A stretch of DNA of 64,000 nucleotides. Origin: Kineococcus rubinsiae (lineage in GTDB: Bacteria; Actinomycetota; Actinomycetes; Actinomycetales; Kineococcaceae). Shown here in pieces: positions 62,411 to 64,000 of this stretch. The position numbers were made by a program, and so were the translations under genes. Each line of letters starts with the position of its first letter. Positions within the stretch are counted from its first letter, which is position 1. The stretch spans positions 186,001-250,000 of the forward strand of contig NZ_VWPY01000001.1 of NCBI RefSeq assembly GCF_011839805.1, given 5' to 3'. A model generated the notes under the pieces. The model was not told the origin of the DNA, made no database searches, and saw only the letters and a program-made list of their open reading frames with translations.

Positions 62411-63079
62411 TCAGAGCGGGGCGGGCCAGTCCTCGTGGGCGAAGGCGGTGTCCCAGAACATCAGCTCGTAGCGCGTCGCGGTCGCGAAGGCCGTGTGCAT
62501 GGCGTCGACCGGCCCGCCGGCCTCCGCGGCCGCGTCGACCAGGTCGCGCGCCGCCGCGGCCGAGGCGTGGAAGGCCTCGTCGTCGTAGGCCGCGACCCAC
62601 CGCGCGAACGGGTGCTCAGGTCCCACGGCGGCCGCGGAGCGCGCGAGGCGGCGGGCGACGTCGGCGTAGACCCAGAAGCAGGGCAGGACGGCCGCGGCGC
62701 CCACGGCGTAGGGGGCCGTGGCCGCGGTCGCGACGAGGTAGGACGTGTAGCCCAGCGTCGTCGGCGAGGGGCCCGCCGGGCCCGTGGCCGCGGGCAGCGC
62801 GCCCGAGCCGAGGAGGTCGGCGTGCAGCGACGTCTCGACGAGGCCGGCCCCGTGCGCCGAGCGCGACCAGAACCCGGCGCTCGCGGCGTCGGGGGCGCGG
62901 GCGGCCAGCAGGGACAGCGCCCGCGCGTAGCCGGCCAGGTAGAGGACGTCCTGCTCCAGGTAGTGCCGGAACGTCGCGGGCGCCAGCGTCCCGTCCCCCA
63001 GCTGCGTGACGAAGGGCGAGGCGTCGACGGCGGCGCGCAGGTCCGCCGTGCGCGCCCACGCGTCCGCCGTGAACGTCAC
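62411..63079 (-). CDS. tenA: TenA-family thiaminase II / aminopyrimidine aminohydrolase
   Basis: 222 residues, all helical. Nucleophile C134 in V-L-P-C-F-W-V-Y-A-D and the acidic Y-E-L-M-F-W-D near 205 are the TenA-C features; L-E-Q-D-V-L-Y-L at 41-48 is conserved. It salvages pyrimidine from degraded thiamin. The GTG overlaps the thiD stop (GTGA), completing thiE-thiD-tenA. Confidence 0.92.
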   Translation of the reverse strand: MTFTADAWARTADLRAAVDASPFVTQLGDGTLAPATFRHYLEQDVLYLAGYARALSLLAARAPDAASAGFWSRSAHGAGLVETSLHADLLGSGALPAATGPAGPSPTTLGYTSYLVATAATAPYAVGAAAVLPCFWVYADVARRLARSAAAVGPEHPFARWVAAYDDEAFHASAAAARDLVDAAAEAGGPVDAMHTAFATATRYELMFWDTAFAHEDWPAPL

Positions 63080-63912
63080 TGCGCACCCCGGCTCAGGCCG
63101 GAGTGGTCCAGCGGCCCGCTGCCGTGGCCGACGCCGAGGCCGATCCCGCCGGTCAGGGCGGTCTGCAGGTAGTCCCGCGCCGCGTCCACGACGCCGGTCA
63201 GGTCGGCGCCGGGGTCGTGGGCGAGCAGGGCGGCCATCGCCGAGGAGAGCGTGCAGCCCGTGCCGTGGGTGGCGGTCGTGGCGACGCGGGGGCGGGTCAC
63301 CAGGTGCGTCCCCCCCGCCCGGGCGAGGACGTCGACGCTGTCGTCGCCGTCGAGGTGGCCCCCCTTGAGCAGGACGGTGGTCCCGCTGCGGCGCAGCAGC
63401 TCCTCGGCCTGGGCGACGCACTCGTCGGGGCCGCGGGCGGCCTCCACCCCCAGCAGGACGGCCGCCTCCGGCACGTTCGGGGTGACGACGTCGGCCAGGG
63501 GCAGCAGCTCCTCGCGCAGCACCGCGACGGCGTCGGCGTCCAGCAGCCGGTCGCCGCTGGTGGCGACCATGACGGGGTCCAGGACCACGGGCCCGACGTC
63601 GCGCGCGCGCAGGACCTCGGCCACCGCGCGGGCGGTGGCGGCCCCCGCGAGCATCCCGATCTTCGTGGCGTGCACCGTGACGTCGTCGAGCAGCACGTCG
63701 AGCTGCTGCCGGACGAACCCCGGGTCGACGACGACGACCCCGGCCACCCCGCGGGTGCTCTGCGCGGTCAGCGCTGTCAGCACGGCCGTGCCGTAGGCGC
63801 CCAGCGCGGCGAAGGTCTTGAGGTCGGCCTGGACGCCGGCGCCGCCGCTGGGGTCGGACCCGGCGATGCTCAGAGCGACCCGCGCGGGGATGCCCCTCCC
63901 TCGGTCGCTCAC
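63076..63912 (-). CDS. thiD: Hydroxymethylpyrimidine/phosphomethylpyrimidine kinase
   Basis: 278 residues. G-S-D-P-S-G-G-A-G-V-Q-A-D-L-K-T-F near the start, D-P-V-M-V-A-T-S-G in the middle and T-H-G-T-G-C-T-L-S-S with the anion-hole Gly-Cys near the end, as in ThiD. It phosphorylates HMP and HMP-P for thiamin synthesis. The GTG at 63912 is chosen because it overlaps the thiE stop; an ATG-like start seven codons earlier is possible. Confidence 0.94.
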   Translation of the reverse strand: MSDRGRGIPARVALSIAGSDPSGGAGVQADLKTFAALGAYGTAVLTALTAQSTRGVAGVVVVDPGFVRQQLDVLLDDVTVHATKIGMLAGAATARAVAEVLRARDVGPVVLDPVMVATSGDRLLDADAVAVLREELLPLADVVTPNVPEAAVLLGVEAARGPDECVAQAEELLRRSGTTVLLKGGHLDGDDSVDVLARAGGTHLVTRPRVATTATHGTGCTLSSAMAALLAHDPGADLTGVVDAARDYLQTALTGGIGLGVGHGSGPLDHSGLSRGAQ

Positions 63913-64000
63913 GCGGCCGGTGCCCCGGCCCACGTCCGCACGAGCGCGCGGGCCGCGGCCTCCGGGTCCTCGGCGGCGCAGATCTCCGACACGACGCAGA
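63909..64000 (-). CDS. thiE: Thiamine-phosphate synthase, C-terminal fragment
   Basis: Only the last 30 codons are in the window; the gene continues beyond the right edge. The end reads V-V-S-E-I-C-A-A-E-D-P-E-A-A-A-R-A-L, matching the ThiE C-terminal V-S-x-I-x-x-A-x-D-P-x-x-A-A motif. The TGA overlaps the thiD GTG. With thiD and tenA it forms a thiamin operon; a TPP riboswitch would lie outside. Confidence 0.75.
   Translation of the reverse strand, partial: CVVSEICAAEDPEAAARALVRTWAGAPAA

Noticed and set aside
57549-62471. A 1640-codon open frame on the plus strand across pta, ackA and the antiporter
   Set aside because: It is antisense to pta and ackA, which have full family motifs, and its product is low-complexity Arg/Gly/Ala/Pro. 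Long stop-free antisense frames are expected at this GC content.
1-64000. CRISPR arrays, prophage, transposases, tRNA or rRNA genes
   Set aside because: No spaced direct repeat array, no recombinase or transposase motif and no tRNA or rRNA sequence was seen by eye; a tRNA search was not possible.

Overview
The window is a very GC-rich chromosomal segment of an actinobacterium. Coding density is high, many genes start with GTG, and stop and start codons often overlap (TGA/GTG, ATGA). Three blocks of gene order recur in actinobacteria: lpqE/carD-ispD-ispF, mshA-gpm1-(phoU)-senX3-regX3, and glnR-mshD next to ppk-mutT1. Mycothiol genes (mshA, mshD, a mycothiol-type formaldehyde dehydrogenase) replace glutathione genes. 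From memory the content fits Kineosporiaceae, probably Kineococcus; that is a guess, while Actinomycetota is secure. I see no rRNA, tRNA, CRISPR array, transposase or phage gene. The text reads as ordinary core and metabolic chromosome.

Layout. 1-2.8 kb: minus-strand redox cluster (MauE/DoxX-like membrane protein, thioredoxin-like protein with a His-rich tail, small membrane proteins, a truncated Tat-signal protein). 2.8-4.6 kb: methyltransferase divergent from an HxlR regulator. 4.6-6.9 kb: EXLDI protein plus a DrrA/DrrB-type ABC exporter behind a repeat-dense promoter. 6.9-9.3 kb: cysS-rlmB. 9.4-12.5 kb: mycothiol formaldehyde dehydrogenase, an MBL hydrolase and an AI-2E family protein. 12.5-15.2 kb: carD-ispD-ispF and divergent lpqE. 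15.3-18.9 kb: senX3-regX3 divergent from phoU, then a lipoprotein. 19-22 kb: gpmA, mshA, a methyltransferase. 22.1-28.5 kb: LacI regulator, sugar ABC transporter and a GH5-like glycosidase. 28.5-33.8 kb: dtd, DUF2516, an RsiG-like protein with two c-di-GMP motifs, ygfZ-fur, a nitrobindin-like protein and a 35-residue membrane protein. 33.9-39.2 kb: glnR-mshD, ppk-mutT1. 39.4-45 kb: pstSCAB facing pit-DUF47. 45-54.9 kb: metallophosphoesterase, SDR, catalase, cysteine desulfhydrase-like enzyme, idnO-idnD, serine hydrolase, OsmC. 55-62.4 kb: DEAD-box helicase, ackA-pta, and a CPA1 antiporter fused to a UBP zinc finger. 62.4-64 kb: thiE-thiD-tenA, cut by the window end.

How the genes work together. 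Phosphate is the main theme: SenX3-RegX3 and PhoU sense and relay supply, PstSCAB and Pit import it, and Ppk stores it. GTTCACC-type 11-bp repeats (PHO boxes) lie before both phoU and pstS. A second theme is redox and stress: mycothiol synthesis and use, catalase, OsmC, Fur and a nitrobindin relative. The LacI-controlled operon looks like a complete oligosaccharide uptake-and-cleavage unit with a palindromic operator at 23253-23272.

Least explained parts are the Mau-like redox cluster, the RsiG homologue (its sigma partner is not in the window), the EXLDI promoter, and small membrane proteins shorter than usual gene-calling cutoffs.
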